Positions 50,840 through 62,250 of a stretch of 64,000 nt of DNA are shown here, in pieces. Each line of letters opens with the position of its first letter. The stretch's first letter is position 1. The DNA is taken from positions 1 through 64,000 of the forward strand of contig RCAB01000043.1 of NCBI GenBank assembly GCA_003640385.1, written 5' to 3'. The notes beneath the pieces are model-generated. The model was not told the DNA's origin, made no database searches, and saw only the letters and a list, made by a program, of their open reading frames with translations. The position numbers and the translations under genes are program-made. This DNA comes from Setaria digitata (Eukaryota > Nematoda > Chromadorea > Rhabditida > Setariidae).

Positions 50840-51293
50840 TTCATTTTGTGTTTGAAAAGTTCCAGTATCAAGTCTAGATTTTTTGTAAAATCTGAACTTT
50901 TTGCAGTGAGAGTGATTCGAGAAACAAATTTATTTAACACCGGTTTCTTGGAAGTTAAGCCGAACAAGCTGCCAATAATGAACGTTTCGGAAGTCAAACT
51001 GAAATACGAAAAACTAGCAGAGATAATGAGAAAACGACAGCAAATGGAGGCAGATGCATTATATGCTGAACAAGTTTCCCATTTGCATTTTTCTTTTTAA
51101 CTAGGGGAAGATAAGTAATGTTCTAGTATTCTATTTCTTCTATTATCAGGACATTCGTATTAGAATAAAGTTGAAATAAGTTCAGGTATTTGTATGGAAT
51201 GCAGCGATTCGGAAAAGCGAAGATCCAACGTTATTAAGTTTGAAAAATGCGGTGCCTCGAATATCAGTTTGCCCATTGATTCTAAATTTTTAA
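42016..51293 (+). CDS. ANKRD11/ANKRD12-like ankyrin-repeat protein
   Basis: Mammalian ANKRD11/12 are nuclear regulators that recruit histone deacetylases. Early exons in phase: 42016-42030, 42105-42185, 42292-42413, 43190-43229, 44131-44235, 44306-44490, 44562-44643, 44752-44937, 45269-45422, 45819-45868, 46057-46127, then one from 46249. N-terminal exons (SAWFEPFGRWIGN, RRDLLTRILYLLGV) are unfamiliar. Ankyrin repeats follow: KKNERGETPLHVAARRGEHR, ARDYAGWTPLHEACYHGHFK, DDTPLHDAVTSGN, LVWLLLHSGA. A long Ser/Arg-rich middle (46740-49600) has joins I could not settle. The C-terminus resembles the conserved ANKRD11 end: FREFRSVIEERWAKDAVEEI, VQGNYTSTSSLSVPLLEE, VERERLRMQAESEVLRML (50702-50795), ETNLFNTGFLEVKPN and KLAEIMRKRQQMEADALYAE (50907-51073), last exon 51186-51293. 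The donor after 44643 is not GT. Confidence 0.82.
49625..50080. repeat. Degenerate ATT/TAA trinucleotide tract in an intron
   Basis: About 450 bases are dominated by ATT, TTA and TAT words with scattered point changes (for example ATTATTATTATTATTG near 50010). The tract occupies most of the intron between the exons ending near 49582 and starting near 50106 of the ANKRD11-like gene. It is an old, decayed microsatellite. Confidence 0.8.
50803..50836. repeat. (TA)n microsatellite in a short intron
   Basis: About 16 TA units lie within the 111-bp intron 50796-50906 of the ANKRD11-like gene, eight bases after the donor site. Length variation would change intron size by a notable fraction. Confidence 0.85.
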
Positions 51294-52356
51294 AGGTACA
51301 TGTGAGTATTCTTAGCATTCCTTACTCTCGATATAATCTTACATTTTCCCATCGATCATTACAATATTGAACTATCGGAAAATATACGTGTACGTATTTC
51401 TTTGTATGTTTCCTTTTCAAATATTTCAGTTTGTGGTACTCAGAGGTTGTTTACTAAGGCCTAAGGTCTATAAAAATAAATATTCTCAGGTGATTTCTAA
51501 ATCCGGAAAAGATTCGTTCCTTCTTCTTTTTTTTTTTTTTAGAAATATCAACAGTCAGTGATATGGTATGCATATGGTTTCGATATCAAGGATATTTCAG
51601 AAAACTTCAGTTTGTTGTTTTTCTTTTTTTTTTTTTTTTTAAAGTTCAATTGTTCCAATCCCGTAAACAACATAACGAGCGGTTGGATTAAATTGATGGT
51701 TTAGCGCTATTAGTGTTTGTGGCAATTTAATTTAGTAACGTATGGGAGTTGTGGATTCTTGTTAATGTTGTAGTTTTTTAGTATTGGGTGTGAATACAAG
51801 TGTTTTGCAATATTATTTCAGGTGCAATGATTCGCTATTAGTGTTTGAGGCAATTTAAAAATGTAGCATACCAATTTCATCTGCAAACATAAGTGGTACG
51901 AATCATTATGCTTATCGAGTGCCACTACTGTTGTTTCATTTCTCCAGCAAATTACAGATTCACAAAATTACTCGTGTTGCAGTTTTCTTGCGATTCGGCA
52001 AGAGAGAGATGAAGAGCTCTAATGTCACACTTCATCTCTTATGTTTCACATTTTGTGATATTGATATTTACCAATTTGTTTGTGTCCTTGAGCTCTCACA
52101 TTTCCTAATTATATTTCTGGTTTTTGTTCAGATATAAAGTTTTTACACTTGAATTTTATGCCGAAGTAAAGTTGTTCGATTCAGGATTGCTTCCGGAGAA
52201 CTATTCTATACTTTGCCGAATAATTTCTATTTAAAACACTGAGACGTGTGGTGTTGAAACTCTCATGGGGGATTTAAATGGTGGAGAAGTTGCGAAAACA
52301 AAATTTAAGCTGAGAACTGTTTGCTCGCTGCATCTAATATGGAGAATTTTTAGGAA
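51294..52356. other. Intergenic region between ANKRD11-like gene and EMC8/9
   Basis: No supported exon. It contains T tracts at 51526-51540 and 51626-51641 and a 26-base near-repeat (CGCTATTAGTGTTTG...) at 51705-51730 and 51833-51858 that differs at one base. The ANKRD11-like 3' UTR and the EMC8/9 promoter must lie here. Confidence 0.5.
52350..52353 (+). other. Candidate spliced-leader acceptor of EMC8/9
   Basis: TTTTTAG ends at 52353, three bases before the ATG at 52357. The closeness to the start codon fits nematode leader addition. Confidence 0.45.
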
Positions 52357-53952
52357 ATGCATTCCCCAGCATTTACCCTACGTGGTTATGCAAAAATGAT
52401 ATTGCATGCTTACAAGTATCCGCATCGAGCGGTCGTTGGCTTTCTTGTCGGAGAGAAACAGGTAATGGTAATGGATGTGTATGAAGTTTTTGCTGCTGTT
52501 CTTTATCATTAGTTAGCGTTTCGATTTGGATAGTTGCGAAATACTGGGTCTTATTTATTTCCTTATCTAAGCGTTAATAATTTAAGTAAATGATATTTGG
52601 TTTGTTTTTTTGGTAGTGGAGTTGACATAGAATATTAAAGTATAGAAAAGTTGTAATTCAAGTATAGCTGCTGGAGCAGCTTGCGAATCATTACTATTTA
52701 ATGATGATGAATTAGTCAATCATTCGGTTAACGAGATTTCATACTGTGAAATTTATCAGAATGGCAACGAATTGATATGCACTGATGCCATACCCGTGTT
52801 ACATGAAAGTGCTTCTTTGAGCATGGCTTTGGAAGCAGCTTTGATATGTACGGATGACTCTATCAAAGATGGTCGTGTTCTCGCTGGACTGTATTTTTGC
52901 AACGAATCCCTTTCAGATAACAGGTAAGCTTGGGTTTTTTCAGGCTTTAAAAGCATTGGATCTAAGAGTTCTTAGTGTGTCAAAATTTTTTTTCAGTTTA
53001 TTTCACTCCACTATTAATGATTTGTTTCAGTCTTGATCAGTATGCTGTGCGAGTAGCAGAAAAAATTGTTTCGAATTATCCTAACACATTCCTTGTACAA
53101 GTGATTTTTTTTCTGGACGATTTCCTAAGTTATTGCAAAAAAAAAAAGTGAGAGGAGTGCGTAACCTTCATTATCACTGATCATTGAGTTGGAAATATTA
53201 ATATTACAGTGTAACCCTTCTCCAGTTGTTGGTATAGCTCGCAAGTTTATGACAAGGAAATTTTTGACAATTTATCGGTCATTATTATATGCTTGCATTT
53301 TTGTCTTGGTTATTTGACCTCTAATTTTCATATCCGTCCTTGTTTCGTACGCGCACCGACTTTCTAAGACATTTTCTGATATTTTTGCCAAGTGTTTCTT
53401 CATCTAAGGCTTGACAAAGCCGTGGCTACTTATTATAAGATTTATTTAAAAAAGGCAGCAATAGTTATTTGGAAAGTTACCCTAATGAATTTCAGATTGA
53501 TAATTCCCTTCTTGGTACAGGTTCGTTAAAACCTGCTATTCGAGTTTACAATTTGGATAGCAAATTGTGGAAGACGAAAAGGTGTCTTTTTTCTCTGTTT
53601 TGCATGAAGATATGAATATTCATTCCTTTCTTCAATCTACAAAATTAGATTAATATTTTATGTAGAATCTATGATATTGGAAGGCCTTTATTTGTATGAA
53701 ATGTTGTAAGAAAAACTGGTACCTTGATGTATGCACCAATATTATTATTCATTCTTCCTTTGTTAACAATTCAGATTCACTATATTGAACGAAGAAAAAG
53801 TGTTGCCAGTTGTTTCCAATGCTGTACAGACGAAGTTATACCTCGAAATTATGGATTTTGAGAATCATCTGGATAATCCCATAAATGATCACTGGAACAC
53901 GGCTCTAAATGAGAAGCTAGAGCAGTCGCTGTACAAAAATGCTTGCAGTTGA
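52357..53952 (+). CDS. ER membrane protein complex subunit 8/9
   Basis: EMC8/9 is a cytosolic subunit of the ER membrane complex, which inserts tail-anchored and multi-pass proteins. Its MPN-like fold lacks the metalloprotease JAMM residues. Exons: 52357-52461, about 52668-52923, 53031-53100, 53496-53581 and 53775-53952. The protein starts MHSPAFTLRGYAKMILHAYK and continues YPHRAVVGFLVGEKQ, matching the family N-terminus. Further matches are CTDAIPVLHESASLSMALE, GRVLAGLYFCNESL, VAEKIVSNYPNTFLVQ, PAIRVYNLDSKLW and, at the end, DFENHLDNPINDHWNTALNE. The first intron does not close in phase with the exon at 52668, so a small exon or different donor is missing; that join is provisional. The rest is phase-consistent. 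Confidence 0.9.
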
Positions 53953-54008
53953 TCTCATTCTTAACCAGTCTTCCAACTTTCTCTTGTTTGGAAATTGCTA
54001 TGTTCAGT

Positions 54009-54014
54009 AATAAA
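54009..54014 (+). terminator. Polyadenylation signal of EMC8/9
   Basis: AATAAA lies 56 bases after the EMC8/9 stop codon. Confidence 0.55.
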
Positions 54015-54620
54015 GCATATGTTATTTTGCCGATTATAAAAACGATACGCTAATGGAAAATATATGAAATGTCCAGGTTTTTTTTAAACCTTTGCATCCA
54101 CTCAATTGGATTTCTCAAACAGGTTCAACTAAGCTTTCAAGCTTGTGTTTTACAGCGCTTACGGTGAAGGGTTTTATATTTAAAAGGTATTTGATACCAC
54201 TATTTCGTCACATGGGTAAATACTAATTGTTAGGGGAAATACGCAAGATCATTGCCAGAATCATTAAGCTGCTGCTCGTTCAGTCTGCGTCTAAAGAATT
54301 ATTTGAATCAGTGCAATTTCTCACCTCGACGAGGTTGCTTGGTGATGTTTAGTGTCGTATTGAATGTTTCAAAAACAGTGCACAGAGGATTCAAAAATCA
54401 AAAATTAGTCGAATAGCATTGTTGAGTTGCCGCATCTTAAGATTAGTTGTAAAATCATTCGGAAATCGGTGGTATGACTGTCCCGTGACAAATGAGTAGA
54501 GATTTTATGCATACTTTTTACACAAAATACTAATAGACGAAATCATTTTTAAAGTATCTTATTCTCGATGGGGTAAAATATTTTCCAGTGTGAATACACA
54601 CTGATTGGTTTGTTCCTTGA

Positions 54621-57600
54621 GTGCTGCGTTTCAGGTCTCTGAAATTCCCCATTAAATCTTTAAAGGCTTGCTACGGTAGAGGCAAAACGATGTTGAATGA
54701 CACAACTGTTCTGTTCCAGAATTTCAAGATGTTGATAAATGTATTACGTAAGTCGAAGCAAAGAGCGCTCAAAAAATTGGGGGAGCTTCAGTTTATTGCC
54801 GAAAATTGCCGGAGATCGGTTGATGGTGAAAGACTTCTTGTGGATAAGCGTAAGTTATGAGCACTTCTGGAAAGTTTTAGAAATTAATATAATAAAATTT
54901 ATTTTTCAGATAAAGAATTCTGGATGAAATGTGGCGCAGTTTTCCCACTACTTTATCCAAATCCAAAGCCATTTCCGCGAAACAGTTACGAACGAATGTT
55001 TGCTGATGGTACCAGGTTTCCTGTTAGGAATTTCTATCAATTTTATCATTTTTACAGTCAACTGGTGGTTCTGCTTTATCATACACTGATATTTCAGGGA
55101 AAATGATCTCTTGCGTATTGTACTAAGTTTCCTGATCTGTGAATTTGTTGGCATGCTGTTCTTTATTTCTATTGCCCTCAAATATTCTGTCTTTCCTAGT
55201 CGGTATTAATTTTTTGTTATCTTAAACTATCATTTACACTTGTCTAGATGCAATAACCTTTAAAATGATTAATTTGTCGAAATTAGCTTACGAGAAAAAT
55301 ATAAAAATAAAATTTAGTTCCAAAATTTATAAGAAAATTTTAATAAAAAAAATGAGCCATCCAAATAATTTAATTTTTATATAGCAGTCCACAGAAGAAC
55401 TGCTAAATTATTCCATTCATAAGTTTTGTAAAGACAACCGAGCACAATTCAACTTCTCCATTATTGTTCTATGTTAGAAAAACGCCTGTTATAGATTAGG
55501 TGTATATGTAGGCATCGTTGTGCAGTGCATCCTGGGTTTGATGATATCATTCCCGTATCTTCGAGCTGTTATCTTGATTGCCGTGATTAAGTTAATAACT
55601 AGCCGCCTTCGTTCTCTCATTCTCATGTTTATCATACTGTGGACTTTTCAAGTTCGCTTTTGCTTCTGTGAACAAATTTATCCTTTTCCCTGTGTAATAA
55701 CTTACACTTCAATTAACTGTATCCTTATTTAAAGAAAAATACAGCATTCAGAATTCTGATCACTTCAGTGATTTATTGAGATCTGCAGAAACTTGGATCA
55801 GTGAATTAATTGCACTATCTGCAGATATCCGGAATTAATACAACGCGCAATTTGCAAATGCTGGCAGAATCCGTTGCTTGCGTGAGTGATTCAGCGATTC
55901 AGATTGGGAATAAACTAATTGATGATGTTAACATGCAAACTAATAAGGTTGTAATTATTTTGTCTCTAGTATCTTGTTTATATCTTGTTAATCTTGTTAA
56001 GCTAAACTTGAATAATATTTGAAGAAATTTTTTCTGTTTTTTGTAGTTTACGCTATCAGGATTAAAAGAGGAGAGTCGTTTCTTCACGAAGCATTTTAAA
56101 GATTTCCGAGATACCATAAACAAGTTACAAAATGTTGTTGTCAAGTAAGTCTGATATTATCTTCTTTCACTGTTGTAATTAAATGTTTAGTGATTGCTTT
56201 TGAACCTTTACTTTAGATTCGGAAAGCAGGCGAAGGATTATCTTGTACAGTTGCTCACAGTTAAAGATCACTGCCAACGTTTCTTTATTGGTCCTTATTA
56301 TTTTGTATGTGTTTATAAATGTAGTTATTAAAACATTGAAGGAAATAGAAAAGCTTGAGATACAAAAGTCTATAACTAATTTTAGTGGAGACCTGCAAGT
56401 TCTTAGAAAAGAAAAAGTTTTTTGCAGTGTCTTCGAATCTTTGATGGAAGCGCTCGATACTGTGATCGGCTAACCTTGTACCGTGGAGTATCAACTTGTA
56501 AATTCGTGAAAGATATGAAAATGGTTGTCCTTTCCGGCTTAGGATTATTTTCTGTTTGCTTCAAGTAACTATAGAAGAAACAGTCGCTTGTTAAATTATA
56601 CAATAGAGATGGAGGGGTCTTAATCTGAGAAAACTATTTCAGGACAAAGATCCTGTATTCTGAACTCATGCGAACTTCTTAATTTCGAGAATTTTTAGTG
56701 GTACTGTGGAGTTGTTGTTCATTGCTTCTCGTGGAATTTATATTTTAGATTTGTGACGCAGCACGATTTAATGAGCTCGTTTGCGTAATCCCAGAAAAGC
56801 TTAAGGAAAGTCTAAAATCCGGTTTCCTCACATTCACGAATGATAAAATGAAGGCTGCGATGAGCTCCATTATAAATGATTATAATATTAGTTTCCTTGC
56901 GGTTTGTATTTCTCTACTCTACCTATTTAATATATCTCTACCTATTTAATCATGAATCTTGCGAAACATCGATCTGGTCTGTTCATAACCTTTTTAAAAA
57001 AGCGCATAATTTGTATTTGCTAATGTGTGCTGTAGGAGATTCTGAATACCGGGTAATTCATTGTAATACAAGACACAAATACAGGTAAACAGTTCGTTTA
57101 TATAGTTATATTGTTCCTGACATCTCCATCTTTCGGAAGAACTGAAATATTAAACATAACAATATGGTTTTTATAACTTTTGCAGAAAGAAGCCAAAGCA
57201 GCAAAAAAATCCTGGGAAGAATTAGGCATTTCGATGAATCATAGTATGGAAAGAAATCGTACACAAATGTTTCAGGTGGAAAAGATGAAGTGAGAGGCAT
57301 TATATATATATATAGCATATATATATATAACATATATATATATATATATATGTTTTGTGATTATTACATTCCTAAATTAATTATCCATAGTGTTACTTAA
57401 TTTAGGGTGGAACTGGAAAGAATCTTGGAGCAGTTTAAATTTTTTGTGGACATTTTGTCCGCAGTAATTAAGTTCATCATCCCCAATTTGGTTATTGTAA
57501 CACTGCTTACGGTACTGTTCATTTTTTATATGCTATTACTTTTCTGGGATGTTTCGCTCTAACGACTTTTTTTTTTTAAATTCACTGCCCTTCTATCTGC

Positions 57601-60234
57601 AACATTCCTTACATCTACTACAAAAAATTTATCAATTATATCAGTTTTGGATCAAATTTCTTTATTAGGCATTACTTTATGTTATAAAGTATAACCAAAA
57701 GGAAAAAGCTGATAACGTGTACATAACCGAAGAGTTTCGAAATGTTGACATGATGCGGGAAGCACATGGACAACCTTCTTTGCTTCCGTTATTACCCAAG
57801 GAACGGGAAATGGTTCGTCTACTTAAATCCGCACTTCTTATTTGGATTTGGTGAATGAAGTTATAAAATAAAACTTCGAGTTTTGTATCTGCAGCAAATC
57901 CGGATTGATAAAAATCTTCAAACATAATAATTGGTAAATGATTCAATTGGATCCTCAAAAGGTAGCTAAGAAATTGGCTAGAAAAGAAGCTGGTTTAATC
58001 GAAATTGAAAGACATAGAGATTATGTAAAGTGGACAGCTTTTATTGCAGTATATTGAAGGATTTACATTGCACATGACATCCAAGGAAAAATTAAAAGTG
58101 TTATTTGGAATTGCAATTACATTAATCGGTGGTTTCCTGCCTACATTCCTAATATTGCTGGACATATTTACCTATCAGATGCTTTATTTCACTTATTCAT
58201 TCCTACAGTCTAATTCTACTCGTACAGATCGACTTGATTTCTACAATATCAAGGTATATATTTGTTACCTCTTTATGTTTGTTTTACTTATGTTTTTCGC
58301 TTATTAAATCATTCGTATTTTAGGCTGCAGGCGAAGGTTTTGTGGCTAAACTTTTGCAAAGAATTCTTCACATATTTCATCCGATCACAGGAAGGCAGCA
58401 CAACGATGATCATTGGCGGCAATGTTTCACCGAACCGAATCCACCTGATTTTCAACTGATACGGCTTATGATGTTTTTATACTTCATTGCATTTCTATTA
58501 TGCATTATTCAGGTAAACACCAACTGATACGGCATCGTGTGTTTTCGTTTTCGACTCATGGAAATCTTTATTTTGTCTTTATTTCCTTGCTGCTATTATT
58601 CCGTTAAAATACTCTTTAATACTCAAGGTTTTTTGTTTAGCAATTAAATATTAATGATGATATTTGAAATGGCAAAATTCGTACTGGCTATAGTAGACTT
58701 GTTAATGTGGCATATTTCATTTCTGCGATGATTTTCCTGTTACTTTTCAAATGAAGGCTCCTTAAGAGTATCTCAATAAAGTTTTTCGAGACTTCCTATA
58801 AATCAAATTTAAATGGCTTTCCACCTTACTCCTAATTGAAAAACTTTCATTACTCCCGGCGAATCACCTTTTTGAGGACGGAAGGTTGATTTTTAAACAC
58901 AATATTCAAAAGATGAAAAATTTGCTGTAGTGTTTTGATGAAAGTATATGATACAAGGATAAGAGAGACAGTTATAATGAAACATATTTACTGAAATCGA
59001 TAAAATGGCAAGTGATAGTGGTTAAAAATTCCTTGCTCAAATTTTTCGTCTTGAAAGTATATCTGCTGACAGAGCGGGAATTGTAGTTATCAAAATTAAA
59101 GTAGGTGCTAGCGTATCAATGTTAGGTTTGGATTAATGGTATCCGCGAAGTCTTGATAAAACTGTAGGGATTGAACAAGAGAAATGTCCAAAACATAATT
59201 AGTTAAAAGTTTGATGGGTATTTGTAATGAGAGTTGCTAGTACTCAGGTATATGTCGTAAGATTTCGTCATCTAATTGCTCAATATTACTGGCCGGAACG
59301 GATAAAGCCGCGCACTTTATGGTTATATAACCAACTTCTCGAAGGTCGCAAAAACATCCTGTCACAAATGGTGAAGGCTACCAGGAAAAAGGTATGCTTA
59401 TTAATACTATGGTCTCTGCAGTTATAAAAATTATATCTTGAAACCAAAAATTTTATTTCAGAAATTCGGAGAGCAGCTGGCTGAAGATGAAATCACGGGA
59501 CGAGGGAATCTCGTAAATCGTGGTTTACCAATTTTGGGTATTGATCAGTACAGATGTATACGGTGTTTTCGACCGGATCTCTGTATTACCGATACAAGGT
59601 TGGTTCTTGATGAAAGTTGGTATTTTCTTTACAAAATGACCAAAAAAAAATTATTGAGGAAAATTATTTCAAAACCAGAGACTGTCGAAATATCATGGAT
59701 TTAAAGGTGATCTCCTTCAATTAATGTTTTTAAAGTCGATGGAAATGATAAAAGGAAGAATTTCTACTTCAGAACTTCTCATGCATAAAATGGCTTATCT
59801 GTGGCCTTATGTTATATATTACAATTTCAGTAATTCAAGAATATGCCTTAATTGTTATAATTTATATTGCACTGACTGTTATGCTGTCAAAAAAAAATGC
59901 TTAAAATGTGATGCAAGTTTACAGGTTTATATGATTTTATAGACGATGTTTTTTACTTATTCTCATTCAGATCTCATGTTAATGTTCACCTTTTGAAATA
60001 TGCTTGTTTCAGTTTGCAAAATAGTCTTTTTAGAAAAGTGTTATAACCACAATAGCGATCAGTAAAATTTGATTTTATTAATTTCAGGCAGTACTAAATG
60101 AGACGGAATTTTACATAGATAGCAGCTGTGAAGAGGATGAATCAATCGCAGAAAACATCGGTACTGATATCATAGTGATGCGTGAATCTACTCTTATTAC
60201 TTCTCTGAGATTACTTCGTGTTGTCAGGTTTTAA
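54621..60234 (+). CDS. DC-STAMP-domain membrane protein with C-terminal RING (SPE-42/SPE-49/DCST1 type)
   Basis: Relatives include C. elegans SPE-42 and SPE-49, Drosophila Sneaky and vertebrate DCST1/2, sperm membrane proteins needed for fertilisation. Exons, phase-consistent after the first: 54635-54849, 54910-55015, 55495-55651, 55825-55947, 56047-56144, 56217-56304, 56428-56523, 56749-56901, 57186-57289, 57406-57511, 57669-57812, 58050-58253, 58324-58512, 59248-59391, 59462-59598, 59831-59924 and 60088-60234. Features in order: CYGRGKTMLND, a membrane helix (ILGLMISFPYLRAVILIAVI), an extracellular-type Cys pattern with CLRIFDGSARYC, helices at FIIPNLVIVTLLT, FGIAITLIGGFLPTFLILLD and MMFLYFIAFLLCIIQ, and a cytosolic Cys-rich end (YRCIRC, CLNCYNLYCTDCY, CLKC) like the C4C4 RING of SPE-42. 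First exons with the N-terminal helices were not found, so the true start lies upstream or is unresolved. Confidence 0.85.
57301..57352. repeat. Interrupted (TA)n microsatellite in an intron
   Basis: Three TA runs separated by GC and AAC interruptions lie in the 116-bp intron 57290-57405 of the DC-STAMP-domain gene, directly after the exon. Confidence 0.8.
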
Positions 60235-61624
60235 TATTTCTGTAAGAATTCTTTATTGCAAAATTTGCAGGAACTTCTGGAAGTCGAATTTTGAAAACAC
60301 CTGAAATTTTGCCTCCAGTATGACTTCTGCTATACTCCGATATTTGGAAGGAAATATATTTGCGTGAACTGTTTTTTAATTTGTTGTTTGCTCTTAATTT
60401 GTGGACCTAACACTGCTCAATGAATAATTGGACACCAATTCAAAAAAAAAATCAAAATACACATACGTATTTTTTGATGATCACATTCGGTTTACTTGCA
60501 GAGCGTAGACTACTGAATGATTTATTCTTTACTTACGGTATGGAATACAGGAAATATAATATTATGATTAAAAAATAGTACTACCTGAAAAGCCATCTCT
60601 CATTTCCAATTTGGACACGATCATTCTCAGCACTAATCTGACAATGCATTTCTTTGTTTCAACAATTTGCGGTGGTCTCTTGTTACACAAAGTGGAATTT
60701 AATGATGCCAAATATATTAATTCCAGAAAACCTTCATAGACCGATGGAATCTTTTATATTAAGAACTTGGGCGATATCGCCTTATACGAGAGCTCTTTCA
60801 AGAGCTATTTTTGAAGTTTCTTCAGGCTGTTTCTTCCAGTTATTCGTCTCGAAAGAATTCTCGAGAATCGCTTCGTGAATGATCACAACTACTTTCATCT
60901 GATTTGTCAACATTTTCCTTTTATTTGTAGAATTTTGAACAAATATTAAACTCTTAGGGTAAATTCCTGTCCTGAGCGATACATAGATGCACATAAAAGT
61001 CTATAAAGGCATAATTTTTGAAAGAGCTCAGGTCATTAATGCCTGTGTCACTTACCGAAGCAGTGGGCTACCTGCTCTTATCATTTCCCGAATCCTTGCT
61101 GCCCTTCTGTCTGCACTGCTACAGGCCTGTGCAGTGTATCTGCGTGAGTGTGTGCGTGAGTCTGTGCACAGACACGCAGAGCCGTGTAGTACAATGAACA
61201 TTACATAATACGTTTCAGTTATTTGGACATCTTTGAAAACCACAGCATTTTTTGAGGACTACAAGTGGTGTTTGTGTGTGTGTCTGTGTATACATATATA
61301 TACATACACAAGACCTAATGAAATGTGTGTGTTCGTTTCGAAATCGATGCATTTCGTCCTTCAGAAGCGGGGACTGTCTCTTTAAATTCCTTCCGCGAAG
61401 TTTCTTCCCTGATGGATTAGAAGTGTTAGTTCTGTATTGTTAAGGAGCTTGTTTAGAACGCATCTCTCCTCTCACTACATTTATGAAACTGCTTGAAATG
61501 TCTCGCCATGCACTACTTTAAACGATGCACTCACTGCTAATCTTTATTATCGTTCTCATCTGAGTTATAAAAACTATATGATGCAGGAAATTTAGGTGCG
61601 TAAATTCTGCCAGTACTGTTTGCA
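60235..61624. other. Intergenic region between two convergent genes
   Basis: The DC-STAMP gene ends on the left and the unrecognised minus-strand gene on the right. It holds a perfect 14-base palindrome GTCTGTGCACAGAC at about 61158-61171 within a GTGAGTGT-rich stretch and a (GT)n/(TA)n microsatellite at 61265-61310. No exon is supported. Confidence 0.5.
61265..61310. repeat. Compound (GT)n and (TA)n microsatellite
   Basis: Alternating GT units pass into TATACATATATATACATACACA. It is simple sequence without other features. Confidence 0.7.
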
Positions 61625-62250
61625 TCATTCCAGAAGTGCACAGGCATGGATGTTGTAGTTAGTGATTCGTACTGCCACTCCAGGCTGTTCCTCGGAAAAG
61701 TAGTTGGAAGGATGGAGTCGGAAAATGAATTCCTTAAGCCCTTCTTGTTTTGATAAATTAGTCGTTTCGTGCTCAGCAAGATCCAAAGGCAATTTACGCA
61801 CTTTGAATCATTATTGGCAAATTAAAAGTTGAAATGCATCGTTTTTCAATATGCACTAAAAAAACGTTAGTTAAGAGATTTCCTGTTTCAGTTACCGAAC
61901 GGAGAAGAATTGAGGTCATCCAATGAGATTGCTTTCAGCTCACACTTTATTGAACTACCAAACCGAATCAATCCATCAGCACTGAAACACGGATGCCGGG
62001 TGTCGGGGTGTCGGGGTGGGGAAGAGGGCGAGAAAGTCGGCGTAACAGAGGTGGAAAGAGGGAGACGGTGAACAACTATACGTAAATTAAATCGAGCACC
62101 GTAACTAGCACCACATTGAACATCACCGATTTTGTTTGATTTAATGTGCGTGATCAATTCAACAAAAATAAGTGGAAAAATTAATCCTTTTTCAGAACCA
62201 TCCCACTCTGGCTCGCAACTCATTTGAATGATAACAGTCTGTGATAACAT
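61625..62250 (-). CDS. Unrecognised gene, 3' exons
   Basis: Two exons join cleanly in phase: 61981-61896, after acceptor TGTTTCAG and ending in a GTAACT donor, and 61800-61625, after ATTCAAAG and ending in TGA. They read ADGLIRFGSSIKCELKAISL and then LPLDLAEHETTN, KEFIFRLHPSNYF and AVRITNYNIHACALLE. An upstream open stretch from an ATG at 62250 (SCEPEWDGSEKGLIFPLIFV, then VQCGASYGARFNLR) follows a TTCTCTAG acceptor and is probably a further exon. The C-rich segment 61985-62060 between them looks intronic, but no donor in the right phase was found. I do not recognise the family. A second open frame over the last exon (61537-61779) is read as a shadow. Confidence 0.4.

Noticed and set aside
57962..58049. 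An extra exon (VAKKLARKEAGLIEIE...) with a 25-bp intron at 58025-58049 in the DC-STAMP gene.
   Set aside because: A 25-bp intron is implausibly short. Splicing directly from the donor after 57812 to the acceptor at 58049 keeps phase 0 and gives the family-like LPLLPKEREM-YIEGF continuation.
61537..61779. Minus-strand frame reading LSTKRLIYQNKKGLRNSF to NDNKD as the last exon.
   Set aside because: The acceptor at 61801 leads in phase into the other frame, which ends at 61625. The longer frame lacks a matching junction.
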